A stretch of DNA of 64,000 nucleotides from Alphaproteobacteria bacterium (GCA_040216735.1 JAVJOO010000002.1:62001-126000), one strand, 5' to 3'. Numbered from the stretch's first letter, positions 1 through 8,509 are shown. Numbers and translations are program-made. Notes: generated by a model from the letters alone, not told the origin.

Positions 1-79
1 ACATTTTCTTTTCAACGACGTCGTCGCGGTGCCCGAGCATCGCGTGAACGCGTGCTGCAAGCTTCTCGTAGTAGGCCAT
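1..79 (-). CDS. TfoX/Sxy N-terminal domain protein (partial, 5' end only)
   Basis: Only the first 26 codons lie in the window; the gene runs off its left edge. The translation starts MAYYEKLAARVHAML and reaches DDVVEKKM, which matches the start of TfoX N-terminal domain proteins, where an EKKMFGG-type turn normally follows. A purine-rich ribosome binding site (GGGAGGG) lies a few bases upstream of the ATG at position 79, which supports the start. TfoX-domain proteins are small cytoplasmic proteins linked to competence regulation in some gammaproteobacteria, but the stand-alone alphaproteobacterial forms have no clear role. The call rests on a short stretch. Confidence 0.7.
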   Translation of the reverse strand, partial: MAYYEKLAARVHAMLGHRDDVVEKKM

Positions 80-169
80 GCCGCCCTCCCTGGTCGATCT
101 CGTCAGTTTAATCGGCCATGCGGCCGCGATCTGCCGACAAAACGCCAGCACCCAACAAACCGTACGGGG

Positions 170-910
170 TCAATCGGTGTAGCGATTGATTGCCCACAGC
201 CCGTCGTGCCATTCGAGCATCGTCGTTTCCGCGGAGTTGACCGTGCGGTTGCCGCCGTGGACGCCGTAGGCGGGGTTGAACAGAAAGCTGCCGGCGCGAA
301 AGGGATGCGCGTCACCCGCAACGGTGTCGCGGGTAAGACAAAAAATCTCTTCGTTGCACGGGTGCCATTCGGCACCGAGCCCGGAAACGCCCTTGGGGAT
401 CGTCAGGTGGCGCGTGTCGGCGCCGCTGACCGGATCCTGCCACAGCACACGGCGGACCACCCCGGTGGGTTTGCCATCGATCAACGACGGCGTCACCGCC
501 ACCGTGGCGGGGTCGAGCGCCACGATCGCACCAGGTTGTGGCTGCGCTGCGGCGGCCGGCGCATAGGTTTGCGGCGCATTCAAGATCAGGATCAGCCGCG
601 TGCCTTGCGCCGCCCGCCAACGGAACGGATGACCGGCGGGGTGAAAAAAGAACGTGCCCGCCGCCAAGGCCGTCGTGCCATCGTGGACCGTACCCTGGAT
701 CACGTACCCCTGTTGCGCCGCTGTGCCGACCAATGCGTCCGACGACCAGCCCGCCGGCATCTCCACCAGCGCGCTGCGCACCGTTCCGTCCTCCAGCCGA
801 CGCAGAAGGCGCGCCGGCAGATCTGGCGGCGCCCCCGGCAGGGACAACGGCGCGAGGGGAAGATCGTCACTATGGAACAGGACCGAGGAATCGAAACTCA
901 GATCGGGCAT
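170..910 (-). CDS. Two-repeat cupin-fold protein
   Basis: A 246-residue protein with two cupin-like repeats, roughly residues 45-110 and 155-235. The first carries a glycine-rich turn (GYVIQGTVHDG) and the second an acidic/His stretch (EWHPCNEEIF), as seen in DUF4437/ChrR-type double cupins. There is no signal peptide. It resembles in layout the longer cupin protein at 26203, so two bicupins occur in the same catabolic region. Such proteins can be metal-dependent isomerases or oxygenases, or non-catalytic sensors; the sequence does not decide. It is the last recognisable member of the minus-strand run that begins near 8380. No strong ribosome binding site precedes the ATG. Confidence 0.65.
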   Translation of the reverse strand: MPDLSFDSSVLFHSDDLPLAPLSLPGAPPDLPARLLRRLEDGTVRSALVEMPAGWSSDALVGTAAQQGYVIQGTVHDGTTALAAGTFFFHPAGHPFRWRAAQGTRLILILNAPQTYAPAAAAQPQPGAIVALDPATVAVTPSLIDGKPTGVVRRVLWQDPVSGADTRHLTIPKGVSGLGAEWHPCNEEIFCLTRDTVAGDAHPFRAGSFLFNPAYGVHGGNRTVNSAETTMLEWHDGLWAINRYTD

Positions 911-970
911 CTGTCCAGTCTAGCAGAAGGGACGGCACCGGTTGCAGCGAACGAACCGCCAGCTTACGGG

Positions 971-1561
971 CTATTCGACCGGCCACGGCAGAACGGTCAG
1001 TTCGGGCCATCGGCGGACCCAGGACGCGGCCTTCGCGGCGTAGCGGTCGGCGCGGCCCGGCGCGACGTTGGGGCGGATCGTGAAGTTCAGGACATCGTCG
1101 AGTCCGGCAGGCGCGTAGATCGCGAGCGCACCATCCCCGCCGCGGCGAATGCCGACCGACATTGAACGGGTCAGGAATTGATCGATCCCGTCCTCGGACG
1201 ATTGCAGCACCGCGCACGGGGTGCCAAAGCGCGTTTCGTACCAAAGGTGGACGCGAGCCTGATTGCGAATCTCGATATCGACCCCGGGTAGCGGACCTAG
1301 CGCCGCCAGGGTGCGGCGAATCGCCCGGTCCTCCGCCTCGTAAGAGAGATCGCCGTCGTCGAAATAGAACACGTCGTAGTCGTCTATGCCGTATTGCGGG
1401 TCGCGGCCGGTCAGCGCGTTCCACACGCTTTGGCACACGCACCCCGCTGTCAGGTACCAGTTGGGCAACAGCGCATCGGTCAGTGAGGACAGAAGGGCAC
1501 CGTTCACCGGATTGGCGAGAACGGCGCGCAGTACTCGATCCTCGGTCGTGGGAGGACTCAC
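971..1561 (-). CDS. Nucleotidyltransferase family protein (NTP_transf_6 type)
   Basis: The protein is about 196 residues if translation starts at the GTG whose last two bases begin the TGA of the upstream VOC gene (GTGA overlap at 1558-1561). That start is preferred over a longer upstream reading because it gives translational coupling and begins just before the conserved part. Residues 36-50 (WYLTAGCVCQSVWN) and 58-68 (GIDDYDVFYFD) match the family of small nucleotidyltransferase-fold proteins once called DUF925, whose paired acidic residues would bind metal and nucleotide. The substrate is unknown. It is cotranscribed with the VOC and amidase genes upstream. Confidence 0.7.
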   Translation of the reverse strand: MSPPTTEDRVLRAVLANPVNGALLSSLTDALLPNWYLTAGCVCQSVWNALTGRDPQYGIDDYDVFYFDDGDLSYEAEDRAIRRTLAALGPLPGVDIEIRNQARVHLWYETRFGTPCAVLQSSEDGIDQFLTRSMSVGIRRGGDGALAIYAPAGLDDVLNFTIRPNVAPGRADRYAAKAASWVRRWPELTVLPWPVE

Positions 1562-2583
1562 GCCTCGAGGGCTGTCCAGAAATACCCGTCGGGCGAATCG
1601 AACGAGAACGCGCGATGGCCGAACTCGTCCGGCGCGATCGACGTTACGGCCGTGGCGCCGGCCCCGACGACCTTTTCGCGCATGCCCGCAAGATCGTTCG
1701 CCCGGAATGAATTGCCGGTGTAGCCGAGGTGCCCTGGACGCGACAGATCGCGCCAATCGGGCGCGGGCCGGCCTTCGTCGAGCCGGATGACCTTGAGCCG
1801 CCCGGAGCGGCGCTCGGCCGGGGCGTTGGTCGCGCGGGGATCATCGAAGTCGCTGGCGTAAAACGTTTCGCCGTCGGCGAGGTCGAAAATGCGGGCCGGA
1901 CCGCTGCCCGCCACGCCCACCGTGGTCGAATCGTTGAGCCGAACCATGCCGAGGGTGTCGTCGTAGAAGGTGAGGCTTTTTTTGCTGTCGTCCTGGATCA
2001 TCAGGCACTGGTGGGTGAACTGACTGGTCTGGAACAGGCAGTGCGGATCGATCCGGCCATATTGGGGCAATTCCCAACCGACGAACTCGATAAAGACCTG
2101 GCGGGTCAGCGGGCCCAACGCCACCATTTCCCGCACGCCGGGAATCGCTTGGGCAAACGGCGCAAGTTTGTCGCGCGGGGTAAAGCCAGCAAAGAACGGC
2201 GGCACGACCCATCGCGTCTCGCCCACCTGCTGCGCCGCCTCGGCGTGATCGTGCAGGCGGGCCACATTGAGGGTCTTCTGCCCGGTCCAACGCGTGCCCC
2301 GTCCCCGGATGGCGCGGGCGCCGAGTCCGTCGCCCACGGTGCCGTCCCACACCATCAGCCGCACCAACCCGTGATCGGCGTCCTGATGTTGCAAGCGGAT
2401 CGAGCGCAGGCCGAGGTTGACGCCGTAGAGTGCCTTGGCCGCCGCCGCCTCTAGCCGACCCTCCGGGCCGACGCGGTAGCCGAAGGCTTGCCAGTAGCGG
2501 ATCGCCGCGACCGGATCGGGTACCGCGTGGAACGCCTCGAAGAGCCCGCCCACGATACGCGGGCTTGGGGTCGGTGGCGACAT
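1558..2583 (-). CDS. VOC superfamily protein (glyoxalase/dioxygenase-like)
   Basis: A 341-residue protein built from two VOC modules. The N-terminal half opens with a FEAFHAVPDPVAAIRYWQAFGY segment typical of the beta-alpha-beta VOC fold; the C-terminal module (SLTFYDDTLGM to FSFDSPDGYFW) is another. VOC proteins use a metal held by His/Glu residues for isomerisation, dioxygenation or glutathione chemistry; the reaction here cannot be assigned. A strong Shine-Dalgarno (GGGGAGGG) precedes the ATG at 2583. It lies 11 bases downstream of the first amidase gene and overlaps the next gene through GTGA, so it is an internal operon member. Confidence 0.75.
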   Translation of the reverse strand: MSPPTPSPRIVGGLFEAFHAVPDPVAAIRYWQAFGYRVGPEGRLEAAAAKALYGVNLGLRSIRLQHQDADHGLVRLMVWDGTVGDGLGARAIRGRGTRWTGQKTLNVARLHDHAEAAQQVGETRWVVPPFFAGFTPRDKLAPFAQAIPGVREMVALGPLTRQVFIEFVGWELPQYGRIDPHCLFQTSQFTHQCLMIQDDSKKSLTFYDDTLGMVRLNDSTTVGVAGSGPARIFDLADGETFYASDFDDPRATNAPAERRSGRLKVIRLDEGRPAPDWRDLSRPGHLGYTGNSFRANDLAGMREKVVGAGATAVTSIAPDEFGHRAFSFDSPDGYFWTALEA

Positions 2584-2594
2584 TGATCCCTCCC

Positions 2595-3953
2595 CTAGGC
2601 GCGCAGCACTGACTCGATCGATAGCCCCAAGGCCAACAGTCGCTCGTCCTCACCGCCCGGCGCATAGACCATGAACCCTGTCGGCATCGCGTTGGCGTTC
2701 GTGCCGCTCGGTATAGTCAACGCACACACGCCCAAGATGTTACCAAGGTTGGTGTTGGCAAGCGCCAGCCAGTTGTGGCTGTTGAACGTGTGCCAACTAG
2801 CTTCAAGATCGGCGATGGCCGGCGCGGTGTTCTTGGTGGTCGGCATCGCCAGGAGTGCGTCGGGCCCCAGCACATCGGCCAAGGCCGCGCGCAATCGACG
2901 GTGCCCCTCAAGAACGTGAAGCAGGTCATCGGCGGTCATCTTCTTGCCCAGCGAAAGGTCGTGCCACACCCGGAAGTCCATCTTGGTGTAGTCGGGACCT
3001 TCGAGAATATGACGCATCGTGTGCCAACCCTCGGCCCAGGCGAGCAACCCGTGTTGTTGGGTTAAGACCAAAACCTCGTCTAACAGCGGCACGCGTTCGC
3101 GCCTGATCCTCACGCCGGCACGCGCCAAGTTTTCAATCGCCGCGTCGAAATTCGCTACGATCGCGTCTTCGACGTCGTCGAAGACGACGTTGGTCGGAAC
3201 CACCAGGGTTGCGCCCTCGAGCGGCGCTGCAGCCATCGCTTCGGGTTTGCGCCCGCGCAACACCCGTTCAAGCAGGATGCAATCCTCGACTGACCGGGCC
3301 AACGGGCCGATCGTGTCGAGCGTCGGCGACAATGCAGCCAATCCGCGTTTGCCGATATGTCCCTCTGACGATTTGTAACCGACGAGGCCGTTATAGGCCG
3401 CGGGGACACGCACCGAACCGCCGGTGTCGGTGCCGATACTGACCGGCGCTAGACCGGCCGCGACGCAAACCCCAGATCCCCCGGATGAGCCGCCCGGCGC
3501 GCGCGGCGTCGCGGTATCGTGCGGATTGATCGGGGTCCCAAAATGCGGGTTCAGGCCCAACCCGGAAAACGCAAACTCGGGCAGACCGACCTTGCCGAGG
3601 GCGACCATGCCGGTTGCCGCTGCATGGGCAACAGCGGCGGCATCGGCGGTCGCCGGTGGGTTGTTGCGGTACAGCGCAGAACCGCAGGTCGTGATCGTGC
3701 CGGCGATATCGAACAAGTCCTTCCAACTGATCGGTACACCGTCGAGCGGACCGCGGCTGTTGCCCCGCTTAAGCCGCTGCGCGGCCGCTTCGGCCTCGGT
3801 GCGCGCCCGCTCGGCGGTAACGGTCGTATACACCGCGCGGTTGTCGGTGGCGGCGATTCGTTCGAGAAAGAACGCGGTTACCTCGACGGCGTCGAGGGCA
3901 CCTGTCTGGAGCGCGCGACCGATCTGTGCCGCCGTCGCTACGCTGAGTTCCAT
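2595..3953 (-). CDS. Amidase (amidase-signature family)
   Basis: A 452-residue amidase-signature hydrolase that should cleave a C-N amide bond to acid and ammonia through a Ser-cisSer-Lys triad. The triad is visible: Lys in the SWKDLFD segment near residue 80, the cis-Ser in GGSSGGSG, and the nucleophile Ser in GTDTGGSVRVPA. Length is normal for the family and there is no signal peptide, so it acts in the cytoplasm. A good ribosome binding site (AAGGGGG) supports the ATG at 3953. It is 36 bases downstream of a close paralogue (3990-5348). The substrate cannot be read from the sequence; half-amides, carbamoyl compounds or aryl amides are all possible. Confidence 0.9.
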   Translation of the reverse strand: MELSVATAAQIGRALQTGALDAVEVTAFFLERIAATDNRAVYTTVTAERARTEAEAAAQRLKRGNSRGPLDGVPISWKDLFDIAGTITTCGSALYRNNPPATADAAAVAHAAATGMVALGKVGLPEFAFSGLGLNPHFGTPINPHDTATPRAPGGSSGGSGVCVAAGLAPVSIGTDTGGSVRVPAAYNGLVGYKSSEGHIGKRGLAALSPTLDTIGPLARSVEDCILLERVLRGRKPEAMAAAPLEGATLVVPTNVVFDDVEDAIVANFDAAIENLARAGVRIRRERVPLLDEVLVLTQQHGLLAWAEGWHTMRHILEGPDYTKMDFRVWHDLSLGKKMTADDLLHVLEGHRRLRAALADVLGPDALLAMPTTKNTAPAIADLEASWHTFNSHNWLALANTNLGNILGVCALTIPSGTNANAMPTGFMVYAPGGEDERLLALGLSIESVLRA

Positions 3954-3989
3954 CGATCCCCCCTTTGTGCGTCCGGCACGCTGCCGTCT

Positions 3990-5348
3990 CTAAATTTCCA
4001 ACGCCCGTTGCACGCTTTGCAGGTAGCACATCAGGAGTTCGTCCTGGCCGGTATAGGCATTGAACAGGATGCCCGTCGGCAACCCCTGCGCGTCGACACC
4101 CGAGGGCAACGTGAATCCGGGTAGGTCGAAGTAGTTGCCGAGCATTGTGTTGCGCAGCGCGGTTAGGTTCGTCGCGTGAAATAGATCGTCGTCGGCGTCG
4201 AGCGGGGCGATCGCCGGCGCGGTGATCGCGACCGTCGGCATCGCCAGGAAGGTCGGCCCCTCCATTTGCGCGCCCAGTTGGCGGTTAAGAACGCGGCGGG
4301 TTTCCGAGATTGCAATGTAGTCCGCGGCGGACTGGCCGCGGCCACGTTCGATCCGCGACACCACCCGCCGGTCGATCCGGCCGCCGTCGGGCCCGTCGAC
4401 GAGGCTACCCAAGGTATAGAACGCCTCGGCGGTGGCGAGGGTGCCGTGGGCGGTGGAGGACGCCAGCATTTCTTCGAACACCTCGAAGCGGCGGCGTTGC
4501 ACGGTAACCCCGGCGCGCGACAGACGCGACAGCATCGTTTCGAAATTCGCGGCGACCGCATCCTGGGCTTCTTCGAAGACGAGGTTTTCGGGCACCACGA
4601 CAGTGAGATCGCCCAGGCCCGCGGCACGCGGGACGACCACGAGTTGGCGGCGCAGGGCGCGCTCCATCAACACGCAATCCTCCACCGACTTGCCCAACGG
4701 GCCGATGGTATCGAGCGTCAATGAAAGCGGTTGAACGCGCTCTTTATTGATATGGCCTTGCGAGGACTTGTAACCGACCAACCCATTGAACGCGGCCGGG
4801 ATGCGTACCGACCCGCCGGTGTCGGTGCCGATGGCGATGGGCGCCAGACCGGCCGCGACCGCGACCGCCGAACCAGAGGACGAACCGCCGGGCGCGCGCG
4901 CAGTATCGCCGCTGTGGGGATTGATCGGCGTGCCATAGTGCGGGTTGAGGCCGAGGCCGGAGAAGGCGAACTCGGTCAGGTTGACCTTGCCCAGCACAAC
5001 CATGCCCGCGGCGGTGCAGTTCTTGACGATGGGGGCGTCGTCGTCGGCGGGCGGGCGTTGGCGGTAGAGGTCCGAGGCACAAGTCGTCGGCGCGCCGCGC
5101 ACGTCGACCAAGTCTTTCCACGCCACCGGCACGCCGTCGAGCGGCCCGAGCGGATGGCCCTTGGCGTAACGCGCGGCGCTCGCCTTGGCCTCTTGGCGGG
5201 CGCGCTCGGCGGTCACCGTGATAAACACCGAGCGGTCCTTCGACGACGCGATCCGATCGAGGAAGTGCTCGGTCACCTCGAGCGGATCGAGCGTTTTGTC
5301 GCGCATCGCGCGGCCCAATTGGGCGGCGGTAAGGGAACTGATATCCAT
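3990..5348 (-). CDS. Amidase (amidase-signature family), paralogue of the adjacent gene
   Basis: Another 452-residue amidase-signature hydrolase with an intact triad: Lys in AWKDLVD, cis-Ser in GGSSSGSA and nucleophile Ser in GTDTGGSVRIPA. It has the same length as the neighbouring amidase and long collinear identity to it, including VGYKSSQGHI against VGYKSSEGHI, so the two arose by tandem duplication. The most divergent stretch is around residues 230-330, the part of amidase-signature enzymes that often shapes the substrate pocket, which suggests different substrates. The Shine-Dalgarno is weak. It is cytoplasmic and lies in the same minus-strand run as the VOC, CobW and deacetylase genes. 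Confidence 0.9.
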   Translation of the reverse strand: MDISSLTAAQLGRAMRDKTLDPLEVTEHFLDRIASSKDRSVFITVTAERARQEAKASAARYAKGHPLGPLDGVPVAWKDLVDVRGAPTTCASDLYRQRPPADDDAPIVKNCTAAGMVVLGKVNLTEFAFSGLGLNPHYGTPINPHSGDTARAPGGSSSGSAVAVAAGLAPIAIGTDTGGSVRIPAAFNGLVGYKSSQGHINKERVQPLSLTLDTIGPLGKSVEDCVLMERALRRQLVVVPRAAGLGDLTVVVPENLVFEEAQDAVAANFETMLSRLSRAGVTVQRRRFEVFEEMLASSTAHGTLATAEAFYTLGSLVDGPDGGRIDRRVVSRIERGRGQSAADYIAISETRRVLNRQLGAQMEGPTFLAMPTVAITAPAIAPLDADDDLFHATNLTALRNTMLGNYFDLPGFTLPSGVDAQGLPTGILFNAYTGQDELLMCYLQSVQRALEI

Positions 5349-5422
5349 GACTGGCGGTTATGCCCTGTTGATCTGGCGACGACAAGCGGCGGCGGATAAC
5401 GACAGCTCTGCGCCGCCCCCCC

Positions 5423-5806
5423 CTACTCGCCTTGCAGAATGCTGGCGCGGTTGCCTTCGGTATCGACAAACGCAACGTACTGGCCGATCCCGGGGATTGC
5501 ATGGGGTTCGCCCAAGACCGTGCCGCCCGCTTTGGTGACGGCCGCCATCGCTTGGGCGATATCCGCGACGGCGATGACGACCGAGGGATGCGGCGCGGCC
5601 TCGGGCGATTCGGGATAGAAGCCGCCATTAATCACGCCGGGTTCTTTCGGACGCCCGTTCTCGCCGGTCTCCCCTGTCTCGGCCAGGACGTAGTTGTCCA
5701 TCTCTTCGCCGAGGTTGTGCATCTTCCAGCCGAAGGCTGTGTTGTAGAAAGCCGCGACGCGGTCGCGGTCCTTACAGGGCATCTCAAAATGAACGACGGG
5801 ATTCAT
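5423..5806 (-). CDS. VOC family protein, short form
   Basis: A 127-residue single-module VOC protein of the kind annotated as glyoxalase/bleomycin-resistance-like. It runs from MNPVVHFEMPCKDRDRVA through FYNTAFGWKM to FVDTEGNRASILQ, a complete fold for the short subfamily. The ATG at 5806 was chosen because a GGAAGGA ribosome binding site precedes it and family similarity begins there; a longer upstream reading has no similarity and would overlap the CobW gene. Such proteins usually dimerise to complete the active site. The function is unassigned; the nearby amidases suggest a role in the same catabolic unit, which is inference. Confidence 0.8.
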   Translation of the reverse strand: MNPVVHFEMPCKDRDRVAAFYNTAFGWKMHNLGEEMDNYVLAETGETGENGRPKEPGVINGGFYPESPEAAPHPSVVIAVADIAQAMAAVTKAGGTVLGEPHAIPGIGQYVAFVDTEGNRASILQGE

Positions 5807-5879
5807 CGTCTTTTTCCTTCCATAGGTTGGCCGGGTGCGGACCACGGCGGTGGTAAACCTATCGGTGGCACCGCCGCCG

Positions 5880-6920
5880 TCATGCCGCCGCTTCGCGGTC
5901 GTCCGCGAGTGCGTTAAACGCAGCGAGCGAGGCTTCGATCGGGCCGCGCGCGAGGTCGCGGACGATGAACACAATGCGCGAGCGCCGGTCGTCGTCGGGC
6001 CAACGCTTGAGGTGCACCGGTGGGTGGACCACGTGCTGGACGCCGTGAATCGCCACTGGGGCCGGCATGCCCTTGACGTTGAGCAAGCCCTTGACCCGCA
6101 GCACGTTCTCGCCGTGCGCCTGGAGCAGCATCGTCAGCCAGATGCCGAAGGCGGTCCAGTCGATCGGCCGCTCGAAGGTGAGGCAAAACGCGTGGATATG
6201 ATCGTCGTGCCGGTTGGCGTCGTGGCGGTGATGATCGTGGTCGGCGGCGGCGAAGGCCTCGGCATCGATCCAGTGCGCGACCTCTCTGGACTTGCTCTTA
6301 GGGTCGTAGAGATCGTTGGTCAGCAGTTTGGCGGCCGTCAGTTTTTCGCCTGCCAGGAAGATTGGCGCCGCCGGATTGAGGTCGCGCAACCGCGCCCGCA
6401 GGGCCGGAACGTCGTCGTCCGAGAGATCGGTCTTGGTCAGCACGATGCGGTCGGCCACGGCGGCCTGCTTCACCGATTCAGGCTGGCGATTCATCTGGGC
6501 AAGACCGTTCACCGCATCGATCGTGGTGATAATGTTGCCCAGCCGGAAGTGATAGCGGATCACCGGATCGGCCATCAGCGTGTAGATGATCGGCGCCGGG
6601 TCGGCGAGGCCGGTCGTTTCCACGACCAGCCGGCGGAAGGCGAATTCTCCGGCCGCGCGCCGTTCCCACAGATCGCGCATCGAGGTCGCGAGGTCGTCGC
6701 GGATCGTGCAGCATAGGCAGCCCGACTGCAGCATGACGATGTTTTCGTCGACCTGTTCCAGCAAGTGATGGTCGAGACCGATTTCGCCGAACTCGTTAAT
6801 CAGCACCGCCGTGTCGGCCATGTCGGGCGACTCCAGCAGGTGTTTGAGCAAGGTCGTCTTGCCCGAGCCGAGAAATCCGGTGATGACGTTGACGGGCAGA
6901 TAGCCGGCGTAGCGCGACAC
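5880..6920 (-). CDS. CobW/HypB/UreG-family metallochaperone GTPase
   Basis: About 346 residues from a GTG start that shares its first base with the TAG of the upstream gene (TAGTG). Visible motifs are the Walker A GFLGSGKT (residues 15-22), the metal-binding CLCC (68-71), ETTG (101-104), the base-specifying TKTD (162-165), a His-rich linker around residues 228-243, and a C-terminal CobW domain. COG0523 proteins of this sort insert zinc, cobalt or iron into client enzymes using GTP. Linkage to amidases and an imidase-like deacetylase suggests that a client metalloenzyme is nearby. A longer upstream in-frame ATG exists but would lie inside the preceding gene and precede no conserved sequence. 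Confidence 0.88.
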   Translation of the reverse strand: MSRYAGYLPVNVITGFLGSGKTTLLKHLLESPDMADTAVLINEFGEIGLDHHLLEQVDENIVMLQSGCLCCTIRDDLATSMRDLWERRAAGEFAFRRLVVETTGLADPAPIIYTLMADPVIRYHFRLGNIITTIDAVNGLAQMNRQPESVKQAAVADRIVLTKTDLSDDDVPALRARLRDLNPAAPIFLAGEKLTAAKLLTNDLYDPKSKSREVAHWIDAEAFAAADHDHHRHDANRHDDHIHAFCLTFERPIDWTAFGIWLTMLLQAHGENVLRVKGLLNVKGMPAPVAIHGVQHVVHPPVHLKRWPDDDRRSRIVFIVRDLARGPIEASLAAFNALADDREAAA

Positions 6921-7231
6921 TAGCGGCCCAACGCGTCGACGATTTTCGGATCGAGCGGATCGCAGGGCCGCTTGATCATCTTTTCGGCCGTCGGCCAAAG
7001 GGCGGCGAAGTGGTCGATCACTTCACTCGCACCGGTTCGGTTCGAAACGACGAACGCCGCCCCCTGCCAGTCCGCCATCTTCAGCCCGTAGTGCTTGAGG
7101 ATGCGGTTGGTCAACGCGACCTGATGGGCGCGCTCGCGCCGCCGGGTCTCGGCGCCCTCGCGCTTCTTCAGCACGTCGTCGGAATCAGTCCAGTGCTCGC
7201 CCGCCCCGAGAATGCCGCAAAGACCGCACAT
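6920..7231 (-). CDS. Small CGLCG-motif protein coupled to the CobW gene
   Basis: A 103-residue protein beginning MCGLCGILGAGEHW, followed by a charged helical part and ending KIVDALGR. Its stop overlaps the GTG start of the CobW GTPase by one base, so the two are probably translated together. The N-terminal CxxC could hold a metal or be redox-active, which fits a partner or client of a metallochaperone, but I do not recognise a named family with certainty. The ATG at 7231 is chosen because upstream in-frame sequence runs into the palindromic repeat cluster and is not protein-like. No signal peptide or membrane segment is visible. Confidence 0.65.
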   Translation of the reverse strand: MCGLCGILGAGEHWTDSDDVLKKREGAETRRRERAHQVALTNRILKHYGLKMADWQGAAFVVSNRTGASEVIDHFAALWPTAEKMIKRPCDPLDPKIVDALGR

Positions 7232-7253
7232 CGCCTTAGCGCCAACGACCGAT

Positions 7254-7478
7254 CTCCTCCCCCTCAACGAGGGGGAGGATGAAGGAGGGGGTTGGTGGCA
7301 CCGGCACCCTAGATGCGGCGCCCCCCTCCCCGGCCGCGACGCGGCCGGACCTCCCCCTGCGTACAGGGGGAGGGATCGACTCTGTGCGCTTCGGGATCGA
7401 GGGATCCAAGCGGCGCGCGCCACGCCATCCCTCCCCCTCATTGAGGGGGAGGATAAAGGAGGGGATTTGGGGCACCGG
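7254..7478. repeat. Cluster of three G/C-run palindromic repeat units
   Basis: Two copies of an approximately 50-base direct repeat (7254-7304 and 7429-7478) share a palindrome CTCCCCCTC-(4 nt)-GAGGGGGAG, then GGAT.AAGGAGGGG and a GGCACCGG end. Between them a third unit (about 7321-7374) contains the hairpins CGGCCGC/GCGGCCG and CTCCCCCTG/CAGGGGGAG. The cluster fills the gap between the deacetylase gene stop and the CGLCG gene. It looks like the intergenic palindromic elements (REP/RPE-like) found in many proteobacteria; no open reading frame of merit lies in it. Confidence 0.75.
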
Positions 7479-7486
7479 AACGCCGC

Positions 7487-8380
7487 CTACTTCTTCTTGC
7501 CGCCTTTACGCGGACTGCGCTTGAGGAAGTCTTTGGCGATTTCCTCGAAGGTGCAGAAACGCACGCCCGGATGATTGGCGATGTGGTCGTGCAAGCGCTC
7601 GTGCATCATCAGCACCTGCGGGCGGCCGGAGACGTCGGGGTGGATCGTCATGGTGAACACCGCATAGTCGTATTCGCGGTAGACCCAGTCGAACTGATCG
7701 CGCCACATCTGTTCGATATCGCGCGGGTTGACGAAGCCATGGCTATTGGGCGCCTTCTTGATGAACATCATCGGCGGCAGATCGTCGGTGTACCAACTCG
7801 CTGGAATCTCGACGAGATCGGTTTCCTTGCCGCGCTTGAGCGGTTTCATCCAATCGTTAGGGTGCTTCGAATAGTCGATCGGCGTCCACGAATCGCCGAC
7901 CCGAACGTAGTAGGGAATGAAGTCGTGATGCATCAGCGAGTGGTCGTAGAGGATTCCGCGCTCAAGCAGCAGTTCATTGGTGACATTGGAGAATTCCCAC
8001 CACGGCGCGACATAGCCGCGCGGCTTTTTGCCGGTGAGCTTTTTGATCAGGTCGATACATTTGTCGAGGACGATGGTTTCCTGTTCGCGTGTCATAGCGA
8101 TCGGATTTTCGTGGCTATAGCCGTGCACGCCGATCTCGTGGCCGCGCAAATGCACGTCCTTCATTTCCTTGGGAAACGTCTCGATCGAGTGACCGGGGAT
8201 AAACCACGTCGTCTTGATGCCCCAGCGGTCGAACAGGTCCAGCAGACGCGGGCTTCCGACCTCACCTGAAAACATGCCACGGGAAATATCGTCGGGCGAA
8301 TCCTCACCGCCGTACGACCCCAACCACCCGGCCACCGCATCGACATCGACACCGTAAGCCACCAGAATTTCCTTCGCCAT
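7487..8380 (-). CDS. HpPgdA / cyclic-imidase-type polysaccharide deacetylase family protein
   Basis: A 297-residue NodB-fold hydrolase. Asp12/Asp14 in [10 protein letters not shown], the metal-binding HGYSH (86-90), the APWWEF segment and [11 protein letters not shown] fit the subgroup that includes the Helicobacter HpPgdA protein and relatives studied as cyclic imidases rather than classical polymer deacetylases. It has no signal peptide, which also argues for a soluble small-molecule substrate. A lysine-rich tail ([10 protein letters not shown]) closes it. The ATG at 8380 follows a GGAGG ribosome binding site; the longer upstream reading has no similarity. Immediate proximity to two amidases suggests ring opening of an imide followed by amide hydrolysis, as inference. 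Confidence 0.85.
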   Translation of the reverse strand: MAKEILVAYGVDVDAVAGWLGSYGGEDSPDDISRGMFSGEVGSPRLLDLFDRWGIKTTWFIPGHSIETFPKEMKDVHLRGHEIGVHGYSHENPIAMTREQETIVLDKCIDLIKKLTGKKPRGYVAPWWEFSNVTNELLLERGILYDHSLMHHDFIPYYVRVGDSWTPIDYSKHPNDWMKPLKRGKETDLVEIPASWYTDDLPPMMFIKKAPNSHGFVNPRDIEQMWRDQFDWVYREYDYAVFTMTIHPDVSGRPQVLMMHERLHDHIANHPGVRFCTFEEIAKDFLKRSPRKGGKKK

Positions 8381-8491
8381 GCAGGCCTCCTCCCAAGTTT
8401 CGTTTCGCGCTCTGCGCTGCGCCGAGATTAGCACGAACGACCGAGGCGTCATCGTCCCGCCAGCAATCGATTTAACGCCCGGTTCATAGCG

Positions 8492-8509
8492 CAGTCATCC
8501 TGGAGTCAC
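8492..8509 (+). promoter_or_regulatory. Candidate Pho box upstream of the PhoD-type phosphatase gene
   Basis: CAGTCAT-cctg-GAGTCAC forms two heptamers at an 11-base period, close to the PhoB-binding pattern CTGTCAT-N4-CTGTCAY (one and two mismatches). It lies 55 bases upstream of the ATG at 8565, where an activator of a phosphate-starvation phosphatase would be expected. The match was found by eye. Confidence 0.45.

Noticed and set aside
29-1165. A long plus-strand frame at the left edge
   Set aside because: It spans the cupin and nucleotidyltransferase genes in antisense and its composition is dominated by Arg and Gly from GC-rich third positions.
7254-7478. Possible CRISPR-like array
   Set aside because: Only two similar copies, of unequal spacing, with internal palindromes and no cas genes; it fits an intergenic palindromic repeat cluster.
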